Assembly: GCA_021399445.1 (NCBI GenBank) | Contig: JAJTUQ010000001.1 | Location: 620,001-684,000, forward strand | Source of the DNA: Xylogone sp. PMI_703 | Lineage: Eukaryota > Ascomycota > Leotiomycetes | Reading direction: 5' to 3' | DNA: 64,000 nt | Shown here: in pieces, positions 23,496-34,748 of the stretch | Numbering within the stretch: the stretch's first letter is position 1 | Layout of the letters: every line of letters starts with the position of its first letter | Made by a program: the position numbers and the translations under genes | The notes under the pieces: model-generated | Told to the model about the DNA's origin: nothing | What the model saw: the letters and a program-made list of their open reading frames with translations, nothing else | Database searches by the model: none

Positions 23496-25922
23496 ATGAC
23501 CGCCAACGTTGAAAACCCTCCAAGACCAGCCGAACCGGCGAAGCCCCCGCGAAAGAGAAAGAGAGTCGTCATATCTTGCACCGAGTGCCATCGCCGCAAA
23601 CAGAAGGTCATTTTTTACACTTTTCTGAACCCCGCACCTGCTTGGATAATGAGCGGTAGTACTGACGCTTTCTAGTGCGACCGATTATCTCCGTGCTCGA
23701 ACTGCGTGACTCGTAACAAGCAGTCGGCATGCCACTACGAAAACGAGCCCGGCAGAAAACAGCAATTGCTGGACGATGGTGCTAATAACTCGGACGATAG
23801 CGGCGCCCATGGCATAGAGACGCACATCAAGATCGATGCGGACTCCGCCGCCCAGATATCCGCCCTGGGGTATGCAAAGTCCAACCCTACCAGCACGCTG
23901 GGCATCTTCCGCAAGATTGACAGAGCTGGCCAAGATCCATCTTCGACAATGCCAAATCTGCCTTCCTACGCGGGAGAATACAGCGGCATGCGCGAGAAGT
24001 ACAAGTCTCTGATCAGGCAGTTACCCGCCAAGCCATACATGGAAATCCTCATCGAAACCTACTTTCGAGAACCAAACATTCAATATGATCCCTTGCACGA
24101 GGAAGTTTTTCGGGAACAGCTGGAAAACTGGAATGATTTGCCCTTCTCGGAGATTAACAAAGGCCCCCAGGAGTTATCCGGAGATATGAGGTTCTTCCCC
24201 GCGTTACTGTTTCAGATGGCAGCTCTCGCCTTACATTTCCAACCAGTCAATTACGATCCCAGTCTTGATTCCCTGAAATATGCTGCCGGCATGTCGTTTG
24301 ACGACCTTGCTTCGGACTACAGCGAGTCTGGCGCCGCCATCTTGAACCTGTTGGGTAAACGGAACACAACTCTTGTCACCGTCCAGGCTGGATTTCTAAG
24401 AACAGCCTTTCTAAAGAACTGTGGGATGGTGCCAGAAAGTTGGCACTCTTTGTCCTCCACTATTAGAGATGCCCAGGAGATTGGATTACATAAGGATCGA
24501 CTTGATCACCGACCTCGAACGCAAGAAGACTACAATTGGTATCAGTGGCAAATAGAGGATCGACGGAGGCTATGGTTGATTCTATCTGTTTGGGACGTCC
24601 ATATGGCTCTTGTTTTAGGGAGACCGCCTACTATCGACCCACGTGACGGAAGACCAACCTTCCCAATTGACTCTGTACCCGTGAAGAATCGACGAGCCGA
24701 ACCGCCAGCCAAGCGAAAAGACTCCGATCCGCCAACGCCATTGTCAGCTCTGTTATGGAATTCCGAACTCGGGGCTCCTTTATGGGATATTCTCAATTTG
24801 GAGAGAGAAGGCCCTCGTCAGAGCGATGGTGCTAAAGTAGAAAAGATGCACAAATTAATCAATCAGGTGATCTCGCACGCTCCACCATACTTTCGTTCCA
24901 AGGATCCAGATAGGAGATGGGACAACCATCCACAGTGCTACTGGCTTGCGCGCACAAGGGTCGTCTTGGAAAATTCGGCTGCATTTACAGTCATGGCACT
25001 GCATCGACCATATATTTTCACAAACTCAAACAGCCGTACTGCGGCACTTAACGCAGGGCTGGACATCCTGCGTGCACAGAGGTGCCACTTCAAGCTGCTC
25101 GAAGAGAAGCATTACAAGATGTTCAGCTTGGTCCTGAATACATTTGATGCAATAGTCCTAGTAGCAGCCGTGTACATTCTATATCCACAAGAAAACAGCG
25201 AATTGTTAGAGGATGCTATGCAGCATTTCGCCTGGGGTATGGAGCGATTCCACAAGATATCGGACAGGAATAACATGGCGCAATCCGCGCTCAACGTATT
25301 GAAAGCCGTTTATGTGCGCTTAAAAAAGGCAGTCGGTTGCCCCAAGATGGGATGCAAAATACTTGCGAATCTGAATTTGAATCTTGACCCTGCGCTTTGC
25401 GCCCCTACAGCTGGCAATTCGGTATTGCCGCCGACACCTGCCGCAACGATAACACCCGCCACAACTACGAGTCCATCGACAGATCCAACCCCGGGCTCAG
25501 CACGGCCCTCTGAGGGATCTATCTCCAGCCTCAACCCACTCACGAGCACAACTACTAACTCTACCGTTGCCTCAACCACCCAGTCTTCCGCATCCTCTAA
25601 CCCGCTCTCCATATCTAGTCTGACGTCTCCTACCCCAGAAGCGACATTATGGAATGACGCATCCTCCAACCTAAACATGACTATGCCACCAAATTTTGAC
25701 TTCAGTAACATTGCCCCCCTACAACCCATGCACGACCTCCTTTACAACGACCTAACAGGGTTCGCCGACCCTCAGATGCCGCTAGAGCCCATGCCAAGCG
25801 GGGTTCCACAAGGGCCTGAGGGGGCCTGGTTCAATGGAGAGAGTGCAGAGGCAGCATGGCAGTTCGACGGTGATTTTGGGAGCGATAGTTTTTGGGGATT
25901 CATGAACACATATAATCCTTGA
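23496..25922 (+). CDS. Zn2Cys6 transcription factor with fungal-specific TF domain
   Basis: This is a nuclear regulator of 785 residues in two exons, 23496-23606 and 23676-25922. The single 69-nt intron sits exactly before the third zinc-cluster Cys. A basic patch (PPRKRKR) precedes the zinc cluster at residues 28-56, which reads C-x2-C-x6-C-x5-C-x2-C-x8-C. The fungal-specific TF domain begins near residue 175 (YFREPNIQYDPLHEEVFREQ) and includes GLHKDR and DRRRLWLILSVWD. The C-terminal quarter is Ser/Thr/Pro-rich and ends in an acidic, Trp/Phe-containing tail that resembles an activation domain. The donor hexamer GTCATT is unusual, but the join is in frame and completes the cluster. The target genes are unknown. 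Confidence 0.92.
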
Positions 25923-26813
25923 TTGCTTATATGGTAGGATAGTTAAAAGGCGAGCATATAATAAGGCGGCAGGGGGACATGATCTTTTTCAGGGGATGGT
26001 CGGCGTTTGAACAATTTTCAAATATATACCCGGTTCATCCAATCAGTATTTTTTAATGCCCTGGATAAGGATGGGGATTGAACGAAATGGAATGGAATTG
26101 AGAGGGGTTTCGAGGGCCCCAGTGAAGAAGAATCCTCAGATTTTGAAAACACATGCAGAGAAAGGGAACAATACAAAAGTTTCAAAGTTGGCATTTTTAT
26201 CATATATTTTTTATTTTTCCTGTGGGATGATTCGGGAAATCTTTTTCTACTTGGATATGGCAACTAGATATATATGTATATTTCAATTACTTTATATAGG
26301 AGGAAATATACAATGATCTTTGATGAAATGATATCAAATGATGGCCCGAGCTAAAGGCACCCGCGGTTTACCTATGAGCACTAAGTGAAATGAAACGAAA
26401 CAAAGTCAAATGGTTTTTTATTAGCAAAGTTAACTATTTCAAGACTAATTTCCAATTTCATAATTTGATAGTAATTAACATGTGGAGGTAGGATAGACTA
26501 TTGTCTAGAAAGCAGAAACCTGCTGCTAGGACAGCCACCCCAACTTCTTTTCTTCCCTAAGAGAAATTCGTTTCCGAAAGTTCAATCTAAACCGGTTATA
26601 AAATTATTTAAGTCGGTTAAATAATTTAAATAAAATATTCAAAAGAAGCGGCATAAAAGATGCTTGACTCCCCAAGTCTAGGATGAGATACTAGTGCAGG
26701 TAATAAGAGTACGTCTAGTGAGATCTCATGTCGTGCGCGTTGATAAGAGAGGATTTCTGTGTATGCCTGCAAGGGTGAAGTCGGTCCACATCTTCAGAAA
26801 AACATCTCTTTCT
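25923..26813. other. Convergent AT-rich intergenic region
   Basis: This region holds the 3' flanks of the second Zn2Cys6 regulator (+) and the CCCH protein (-). It is AT-rich, especially 26590-26640, where TTTAAATAA-like words repeat. I see no gene or structured RNA. Confidence 0.5.
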
Positions 26814-28408
26814 TTAATCGTAGCTGTAGCTGGGATTCGGAGAGTTTATGTGTTTATAACGTGTGTCAGGAGGGTGATCATCCTTGTGAAATCTACATCC
26901 AAAAGCGATACACAAAGGTGGCATGCCTGGCCGGGCAGTAGTGCTGGGACAGTGATGGCCGTAGATACAGGTATCAAGAAGGCAATCTTGTCCGTTCGAG
27001 CAGGGGTGGCAGCGATTAAGGTAAGCCAAAGCCTCCAGCTCCTCATCTGTCGGCTTGTAGTCATGATCGAACTGGCAGTTGAAATTCTTGCATTCATTGC
27101 GGAGGTACCAAAGATTGCAGAGCTTGTTCGGCGTCTTCTTCTTTAACTCCGGCAAAGCAGCTATTGCGGCGTTAATATTGATCGGGGGATCAAGACCCCG
27201 AGGACCAGGATTCCAATTAGGAACTACGTTCGGGGTGGCCTTTACTGGTGTGGCTTTTGCTGGTGTAGGACTACTTCTAACCGATATGACGGCAGGTTTA
27301 TTTAATGTTGGCGTCGGAATTGATGATACACCGGCCCAAGTAGATGAAGCTGGCCCAGTAATAGAGCTTGCTCGATCAGTGAGCTTCTCAGAGCGGAAAA
27401 GGTTTTTTGCGACATTTACAACCGGCAGTCCAGTTGCTGTTAGTTCTCGGACAGTTGGGATTCCTTCAATTATGGTAACAGGACAGTGGTCCTCTTGTCT
27501 GGCCATGTCGTCTATAAATGGTGCATATCCTGAATCATGAGAGATCCCGAGCAGTATCTGTTTGCAATTATAATTTCGAAGATTCCAGCGCGTTGCCTCT
27601 GTGAGTTTGTTAGTTTCATCCAGGTTTCGTATTGCGGAGGGCACCTACCTCTAATTTTAGCATCCGCGCGCTCTTTCCCATGTCCAACATCAATGAAATC
27701 GAAGGAAGCCTTTCCTTGAGTAAATCCTAGTGTAAATTCTTTTAAATCTTCTGCTTTATCGATGCAGCCGTCGCGCAGCATGGCCTTTGCTAGACCGCTA
27801 ATATTGGCATAAACTTTCGCTATAATCTCGGTGTCTTCTGTAATTCCATCGAAGTTTTCTAAAATAACATTTCGTAACATATTCGCGGCTTTCTTGCCGC
27901 CTTCTAATCCTTGGCGAACGAGGTCCTGATGAAACTGTATCACACGTTAGCTTGGTATATATACACATGGTGGATGTATCACTTACAATCATACCATCGC
28001 CATCAAGCAGAGCTACGGCATATGGGTTTCTATTCTATTCCAAGTCAGAATTCGAACTGAACTTCATTGAGGGCTTCAACTTACCTTCATAGATTCGCAT
28101 TCCGTGGTAACCTGTGTAATATGCTGGTTTACCGTATTCAACTGCAATTGTAACTCCCTCCGTGATTTTCTAGCATCGTCTAAATCGAGATGAGCGTCTT
28201 CAAGTTCTTTCGAGAGTCTTGCATTGTCTTTTCGAATGCCGTCGTAAAAGATGAACATATCCTATAAATACCGGTCAGCGATGGATCTCATTTATTGAAC
28301 CCGGCTTCTACTTCAGAGGGGACTCACTTTTATTAATTCATTAGTCGTATCTCTCTGCATCTGCAAAGCTTGATAACGATCGAAAAAAGCATTCATAGGC
28401 GCATCCAT
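26814..28408 (-). CDS. Coiled-coil protein with C-terminal CCCH zinc fingers
   Basis: This protein has 458 residues in five exons: 28408-28328, 28261-28085, 28034-27987, 27934-27649 and 27598-26814. The N-terminus up to about residue 85 is a predicted coiled coil (LSKELEDAHLDLDDARKSRR). An alpha/beta domain follows, starting NPYAVALLDGDGMIFHQDLV near residue 90. Its Asp-Gly-Asp-Gly motif and predicted fold recall a NYN-like nuclease core, which I cannot confirm. After a Pro/Ser/Thr linker the C-terminus carries C-x8-C-x4-C-x3-H, then C-x5-C-x4-C-x3-H, then a C-x4-C-x2-H-like group. It resembles fungal proteins usually labelled CCCH zinc-finger DNA-binding, whose role is undefined. It lies on the same strand as, and just downstream of, the RID-like methyltransferase. 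Confidence 0.85.
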
Positions 28409-29347
28409 GTTGCATAGGATTAACTGTCAAAAGATCGATCGATATAAGTAAATCAAGTCGAAAGGTAAATATATCCCAGGTTGAGTAAAAGCTGGGTCCG
28501 TAAACACTTGTAACTATCCGTCAAATAACTAATGGCAAGGACACGCTGAATCCGAGCGTGTTTATAAATCAGTGAATCAGAGGCAGGAAATAACTTGAGG
28601 TGGTGAAGTCGTTTGTCAACAGGGTAACCAAACGCCAAGGGTCCTCCTTAATTACCTCGTCATGGCCCTTACTTAACCGCTAGCGCCACTTTTAGCGCCT
28701 CAGGCCCAGAACCTGCTGGCTGGTACTGGATGGTGCTCCAGCCACACTAGCTTCATAAATGCATATTTATAAGCATAACGGCTTATGAATAGGCATAGAA
28801 GTTATGGAATCTGGAGGACCAAAATTTCCTTACACATTAGACCTGGGCTCGATATAACTATCATCAGCACAACGTTTCATCTCCTGCTGAAGCCTCTTTT
28901 CTCGGTCGCAATAAGCTTTGTCGCTTATCAGTCGTCACACCTTATCGTACAGAGAGGCCCACCCAAGACGGTAATTATTTAACTCTATTTTTGGGGTGGC
29001 GACTTATACTCTTTGTGGGCATTCCGACACATTCTAAGTGTTAATTGATAATGATGCGAATGAATGCATAGGATTGGTCTAGTTTATTGCACTTTTCACC
29101 TGTCTAAAGGTATAAACATGTCTAATTTAATAACCCCCTCAGTTCGATGAATACCAACTCTTTCGGGTGTTGATGAATCTCCTCTGTCTGACATCCGATC
29201 TAATAAGTAACAAACTTTACCAGAGTAAGAGGAAGACCTGGTCTTCTATGCCTCGCATCTATACCATATTCTCTCAGATTAACTTCCAAACCAAACTCGT
29301 CCCCTAAACATTAGGTTGTGATGCGGACTTAACCCCAGCAAATTCGC
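28409..29347. other. Intergenic, CCCH gene promoter and methyltransferase 3' flank
   Basis: Both neighbouring genes are on the minus strand. The region is AT-rich with no frame above 65 codons. A quasi-palindromic stretch with repeated CATA/TTAT words lies near 28750-28795. I see nothing else. Confidence 0.5.
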
Positions 29348-31465
29348 CTAGTCAATCAAAATATTTCCTGCGCGATCACCGTCGACTCTCTCAAGATGCT
29401 CCTTGATAGAACGTAGGATAATAGCACTTACACATGGGGGCACCGCATTTCCAATCTGGCGCTTGATGTCCTTCCCTCGAAATTCGTGATCATGTGGGAA
29501 TCCTTGAAGTGCCGCAATTTCTCTAGCTGTGAGCAACCGGTGTCCATCAGGATGAGATCTCCGTTCTCCGCCATTACAAGTAATACAATTTACAATTCCA
29601 GAAGCATCCCAAGAAACTAGCCCTTCCTTTAATGCAGCTTGGATGTCGTGGTTAGGCGCCCTCAGAGGTACAGAATTGAGCACCGATCTAACCGAAGTAT
29701 ACGGCATCAATTGCCCCTCGCCGTTATCTCCATGAGTATATTCTGGCAAGCTCGGAAGCGTCTCTCCAGGCCTAGTAAAAGTCAGTACCGCGTATTTTCT
29801 ATCGTAGGAGAGTGTACGCCAACATACGCAGCCGCAACAATGATCAATCGTTTTCGCCGTTGGGCCAGACCAAACTTCTCGAAGGAAAGCACCTGCCAAC
29901 TGACGGAAAATCCAATGCTAGTAAACATATGAATGAGCGCGCTAAAAGCATCCTGGAACTTCCCTAGATCATGAATGCCGAAGGTCTGTTCAAGTGTGAC
30001 AATCCGGGGCCTCAGTTTCTTGAGCAGAGAACAAACCGCGTAAAGAGAGGCAAAGTTCATCTCGTCATTCTTTCCCGGTCTAGTGTGTACTGGCGAAAAG
30101 TACTGACAGGGCGGCGATAGATGGAGGACAGCTACTGGCTTTGGAGAGAGCTCGGGAGGTAAAGCTACGAACTCTTGTGTGTCGCAGTTGTAAGGCGTTG
30201 CGTTGGGGAAATTCAACTCCCAGGTTTCCATGGGATTAGGATCAAAATCCAGACCAAATTTTACGTCCAAGCCAGCCATATCAGCTCCTCTCGTCATTCC
30301 TCCAGCGCCACAGACTGCTTGCATTTTAGCTTTGAAGCTTCTATGGCACCGCAGTTTTATTATTGAACTTACAAATATCGCCGAATGTATATCTCTGTCT
30401 TGAATTTGAGTTGATGTTTACTGCTTTCTTGTGAGCTGGTTCCCGTTTCGTTGTCGAAACCGATGGCACATGTTTAGTCCTAGACTTTTCTGCTCCATGC
30501 TGTGATAATCGTGCATCCACCCTGTATGCGTGTTTCTGCATACTGCAAATGTTATGATACTGCTGTTCACACACTAGACAGGTTCGTGGTTCAACGGACC
30601 CATCTTTTGGACTCTCATTGCGCCAGGCTAGAAGTTGAGCCTCACTGGACTCTGCATATCCCGGGGTGCATTCATGATCTTGTAGTGATTCCAGCTGCTT
30701 ACTTCGATATTTGTTCCTGTGAGAATTGATCCTTTCATATCCGGTTTGATAGATAGTAGTATATTTCCATCGTACCACGAGGACATTGTTTTCCCTGATA
30801 TAATTCTTCCGTTGACAGGGAGAGAGGATATGTTGAACGTTTGATATGTCGAAACGGTGGGCGGGAAAGAGCTTATTTGTCTTTATTAGTTTTCGAAATC
30901 GAAGAACGTCCTCTAATTTCACATCATTAATGCTTTGTTCACCGGCGGGACGCGGGTCATCGAGGTCCACTTCCTGCAGAAAGCACAACTCGTTTAACTT
31001 TTTTAGTAATAAACCGTCAAGTGTAAGTGTTCGCAACAATTTCCAGCCCTTCAAGATGATACTCTCAGTGACTTTGTTTCGAATTATCGTACGGATGTGG
31101 AGAAAGCTTCCATCTCTAAGTTCCACTGTTTTGCCCCTTCTTAGAGAGTAGTCGTGCCACTTGTAGCATTCGATCTCCAACCATGGAGGCAATATTGGAG
31201 GATTCCTGATCGAGCTTGGTAAATTGTCTTGTTGGTTGGCTACAAGTCTCCTGCAAGAGTGATCTAGCTTCTCATCTTTGGACTCGACATCGATATCCTC
31301 TAAATCTATTACTTCATCTCCGTGAGGGTCTTGTATAGGTATCGGGGAATCCGCATCGTCTAGATCAATATACTCGAATGGAAGAATTGTTTGTCCGTAC
31401 AGACGGTTAGAAGAGCTCTGGTCATCTTCATCGTCAATGAAGATAACGTCTTCTGAGGTTGGCAT
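29348..31465 (-). CDS. rid: RID/Masc1-type cytosine-5 DNA methyltransferase homologue
   Basis: This protein of 667 residues has three exons: 31465-30373, 30314-29828 and 29771-29348. The catalytic half carries DNMT motif I (FCGAGGMTRGADMAGL, split by intron 1), motif IV PPCQ with catalytic Cys near residue 434, motif VI as EQT instead of the usual ENV, motif VIII LAQRRKR, motif IX (REIAALQGFPHDHEF) and motif X (QIGNAVPP). The EQT substitution and the divergent N-terminal half are hallmarks of the RID/Masc1 class, which is required for RIP in Neurospora and linked to sexual development in Ascobolus and Aspergillus. The N-terminus is acidic, followed by a BAH-like region. The start is set at MPTSEDV (31465). 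Sequence upstream looks like a 5' UTR intron (donor at 31531, acceptor at 31470) rather than coding. The key motifs look intact. Confidence 0.9.
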
Positions 31466-32100
31466 TGTACTGTTGTGCGTGCTAATCAGTAAGAGATACA
31501 GGATAACGAGTAGTAAAGAAAGTCTACTCACATGTTTCAAAAGGTTACATATAAGCTATATTGATATGTTCAATAAACGAATTGTTCGGGCTGATGACTC
31601 CCGGTCCCAATCCAGAGTGATCTGAGTAGGGAGTGGAGACTGAGGGAGGTGTGCAAATAGGGTAGCAAAGGTACTTGAGCAGAGCCTTGAAAATATAAAT
31701 GTAAACAGCTGACAAAATACACATAAAAAAATTTTGAAAAGTGCAAATCTAATAGAGCACTTATACCAGCAAATGATTCTAGTATGTTGTCGCCAAGTCG
31801 GCAAATGTAGTTGGATCACGTAGAGTTAAAAGTGAGAAGTATATGTTGTAGTATGGAATTTTATAAGTACCGAAAACGCCTGTTTTCTCTCCAGTATACC
31901 CGCTTAGCGTCCTTACTTGGGAGGTAGCCTAACCCCAAAGGAAACCATCCTTGATATGGGTCTGCTGGGTTAGATACCTGCAGGTAGAGTTTCGAACCCA
32001 AGAATTCTACATATTACCGAGGGAGAGGCACCTATAACCGTCAAGTCGAGGAGTGCAATACTTTATTCCTCTTTATCGAAGTGCCCATATTTATCCGTAT
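31466..32100. other. Intergenic, methyltransferase leader and SEC65 3' flank
   Basis: A likely 62-nt intron in the 5' UTR of the methyltransferase occupies 31470-31531 on the minus strand (GTGAGT donor, CAG acceptor). The rest is AT-rich with no gene. A tRNA-like T-loop word near 31990 does not fold into a full cloverleaf. Confidence 0.45.
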
Positions 32101-32996
32101 TTAAGCTTTTCCCTTTTTCTTCTCTTTCTTTTTCTTTCCTTCAGCTGGTCCACTGCTGCCTGCAAATGCCTCTGCTGCACCAGGAGGCATCCCGGGTATC
32201 TGACCTTGCATTTCTGCCATCATGTCTTTGAAGATATTATCACTGATTCCACCCCCTGTAAGCGCTGGGCTATAATATGGTAAGATTGTTCCCATTTTCC
32301 ATCCCTTGGGCACAGCTGGTTTTGGGTATGGTTTTTTTGGATCTGGTGGAGGCACTCCAGGCACGCGAACTCGAATAGCTACTTCTTCGGTCGTTGGGTT
32401 GGCCTTTAGATGGTTTGATATTAAGGTATAGAGGTGGTGTTCTGGTCCAAAGACTTAGTAGAGGACGGCTTCCTAACTCTGAAAAACGTACTGTTCTTAA
32501 TAGCCGAGTTATTTCCTCCTTTGATCTTGATCTTTATCCGGCCTGGATTCGCCCAGTCTTTTGGGTGTGTTTTCGCGGGCTCAAATAAGGTCTCTAATCT
32601 TAATCTACCACACGCTGCCACAATTTCCCTTGCCAATGGATTTGGAACTGCCTGTTCTAAACCAACTCTCCTTCCTTCTGCTCTTGTTCTATTTGCATCA
32701 AAATATATTGGATATACGCATTGAAAGTCTTTGTATTTTGAATCATCTTCGGTAGTATGGAATTGGGTTCCATCACTTGCGGTGGTAATCTGCGTGGACT
32801 TAGAGGGTATGGTGGAGGGGTTTATAAGAGAGGGACTAGCATTTGCTGCTGTTGGTGGTTGAACTTGTGATGGACGTGGCCCTGTACGCTGTTTGAGGAT
32901 GTCGCGCTCGTCGAATTCAAGGTCGTCAATATCACCCTCAGACGGATCGCTCTCCAAATCACTATCTTCTACTTCCTCTATCCGTGCGTGCGACAT
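32101..32996 (-). CDS. SEC65: Signal recognition particle subunit SEC65/SRP19
   Basis: The protein binds SRP RNA helices 6 and 8 and allows SRP54 assembly, so it acts in co-translational targeting to the ER. Two exons, 32996-32492 and 32441-32101, are separated by a 50-nt intron and encode 281 residues, close to yeast Sec65. The N-terminal 75 residues are acidic and Ser/Pro-rich. The SRP19 domain starts at FQCVYPIYFDANRTRAEGRR near residue 90. It includes GRIKIKIKGGNN and, after the intron, HHLYTLISNHLKANPTTEE. The C-terminus ends in a Lys-rich tail with KKKKEKKKGK, normal for the family and likely to contact RNA. The final exon also carries a Gly/Pro/Met-rich segment. The promoter has the word GCACGTGAC. 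Confidence 0.95.
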
Positions 32997-33340
32997 CTTA
33001 ATTTCTTTATGTGAATGGTTTAGGTGGAGGGGGTTCTAGTGGGGTGGTTTTAAGGTTACTGCTTGGGGCGACATAGTGGCACGTGACAAAATCGGTCTAG
33101 ACCAAGATGCACATTTCATCTGACTGAACAAGTAAAGAGCTAAAACTAGCAGCTATGTGAATGGTGGATCATAGAAAGAATCAATTGCAGCATACGATTG
33201 TGGGATCTCATCTAGGGTATGGCCGAAGCATTGACATTATGCTAATAATATTCATAAATAAATCACTAGGATACGTACCTTAAACTCATCATTCCGCATT
33301 GAAATCATACAAAAAACAATAGTAGGGCAAACCTACCCTT
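32997..33340. other. Short intergenic region, SEC65 promoter
   Basis: These 344 bases lie between the SEC65 start and the stop of the next minus-strand gene. The only recognisable element is GCACGTGAC at 33079-33087. The remainder is AT-rich. Confidence 0.5.
33079..33087. promoter_or_regulatory. GCACGTGAC E-box-like site upstream of SEC65
   Basis: The 9-base word GCACGTGAC lies 83 bases upstream of the SEC65 ATG. The identical word recurs at 34942-34950 in the next promoter. The CACGTG core is a known bHLH (Cbf1-type) binding site; use here is inferred. Confidence 0.45.
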
Positions 33341-34748
33341 TTATTCCTTGCCTTCTATCCGCCGAGCCCAGTCATCTCCTACACGTAAACCTTCCACAAC
33401 CACAACGCCTCGTCCACGGCCTACTCTATCCTCGCGCTCCCACCAGTGCTCAACCTTTGGTCCAGGCTCAGCCTCTGATTCGCTATCGGCAAGGCCGCCA
33501 TGACCATCGTCTGCACCAACAACAAGAACAACGTCCTGGCGGAGCCAAGATTGTAGATTGGTGACAATCTCCCCGTTGTCTCCAGCTAAGGATTCTTGCA
33601 AGTAGACAATATCTGGGTTAAGATGTCGCAGAATTTGAACGTGCCCAGTGGGAGTTGTGAATGGCAGTACCATAGTCTCTTTTTCGACAAGCCCCAAGGC
33701 TTGACCGTAAATTGCGCGAAACGCTAGACTTCCAGAAGTTGTAGGAGAAGTTCTGTGATGTTAGCAAGAACGCTGTTAAAGGAGTAGGAGGTTCTTACAA
33801 TATCTTCTCAGGCTCCTTTCCTGGTGGCAGTGCTTGTTCATGACCAATGTTAGAGAACGAGGAGCTAAGGGATCCAGGTGCTTGCGATGAAGCATCCAAA
33901 GGATGCTCCTTCAGATCTGGGGAGAATATAAGAATGAACAGGCGTGTCTGCGAGAAGTCAACGTGTTTTGGGAGGTGAGAGAGAATTGACTATATCATTA
34001 GTTAGATGTGGGCGAGCGAAATATTGAGGCGGTGACTTACAGCCGTCTCGTAAAACGAATCGTCGTCATATGTATCGTGAACATGAGTATCCGCAGATAC
34101 CACCACAGCAACTGTTTTTCTCCGTCCCTGCCCGGTTGTAGGAGCGGTTTTCTGCTGTAGATTTGGAGAGTCTGTTGCAGATCGCATTTCAATGGGTCCA
34201 GAAGAGCGAGAGGGGACTGGCCCCGGACGTCTTGCCTCGACTTCTTCAGACCAGGTTTTGTGGTCAGTGTATGCAATTTTATCTTCCTCTCTGATTGCGG
34301 AAAGAGCGTTTCCTATGAATGCTCCTGCGGATGCGACTCCAGCACTGACTGTTTTCGCGGCGGTGTCGAAAAACTGCTGGGGACTTGGAGTTCTGCGTAA
34401 AGCTCCAGCCATTCTAGCTCCATAAGCAGTTGGCTCTTCTGGTCGCTCGCGTGGTGTAGTGCCATAACCAATCTCTCCTTGTCGCAAATCTCCATATGAA
34501 GGAGGTCCGGTGCGAGGAGTGCCATCTGGGTTTCGCCCATAGTCTGGCATTGGCTCTCCTGGACCTACGGGTCGGTCCCTACGATCATCTTCATCTTCAT
34601 CATGGCGCTCACTCCAGATCCAAGCTGCAATTCCAATTGTTGCAGCCGTGACGGTAACTACCAAGGGAACCCAGAAGGAAAGGGTTCCTCGACGGGAACT
34701 CCCCTGAGACCTGCGCGATGAGCGCTCGTAACGATCGTATGAAGACAT
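33341..34748 (-). CDS. PEX22-like membrane-anchored protein
   Basis: This protein has 436 residues in three exons: 34748-34041, 33989-33799 and 33752-33341. A short Arg/Ser-rich N-terminus (YERSSRRSQGSSRRG) is followed by one membrane span at about residues 23-45 (LSFWVPLVVTVTAATIGIAA). A long acidic, Pro/Gly-rich linker comes next, and then an alpha/beta domain from about residue 220 (RKTVAVVVSADTHVHD) to a GRGRGVVVVEGLRVGDDW C-terminus. An N-terminal anchor plus a Rossmann-like domain fits the filamentous-fungal Pex22-like proteins. Yeast Pex22 anchors the ubiquitin-conjugating enzyme Pex4 at the peroxisome. The identification rests on architecture and recollection of the family, not on a catalytic motif. 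The gene is divergent from eIF2B gamma. Confidence 0.6.

Noticed and set aside
31466..31540. Hydrophobic signal-like N-terminus (MKHVSRLSLLLVILY...) for the methyltransferase
   Set aside because: The stretch lies between a GTGAGT donor (31531) and a CAG acceptor (31470), so it is better read as a 5' UTR intron. A secretory signal makes no sense for a DNA methyltransferase.
31930..32045. tRNA-like T-loop word (GGGTTCGAAAC on the minus strand)
   Set aside because: The T-stem is imperfect and no matching acceptor, D or anticodon arms could be drawn.
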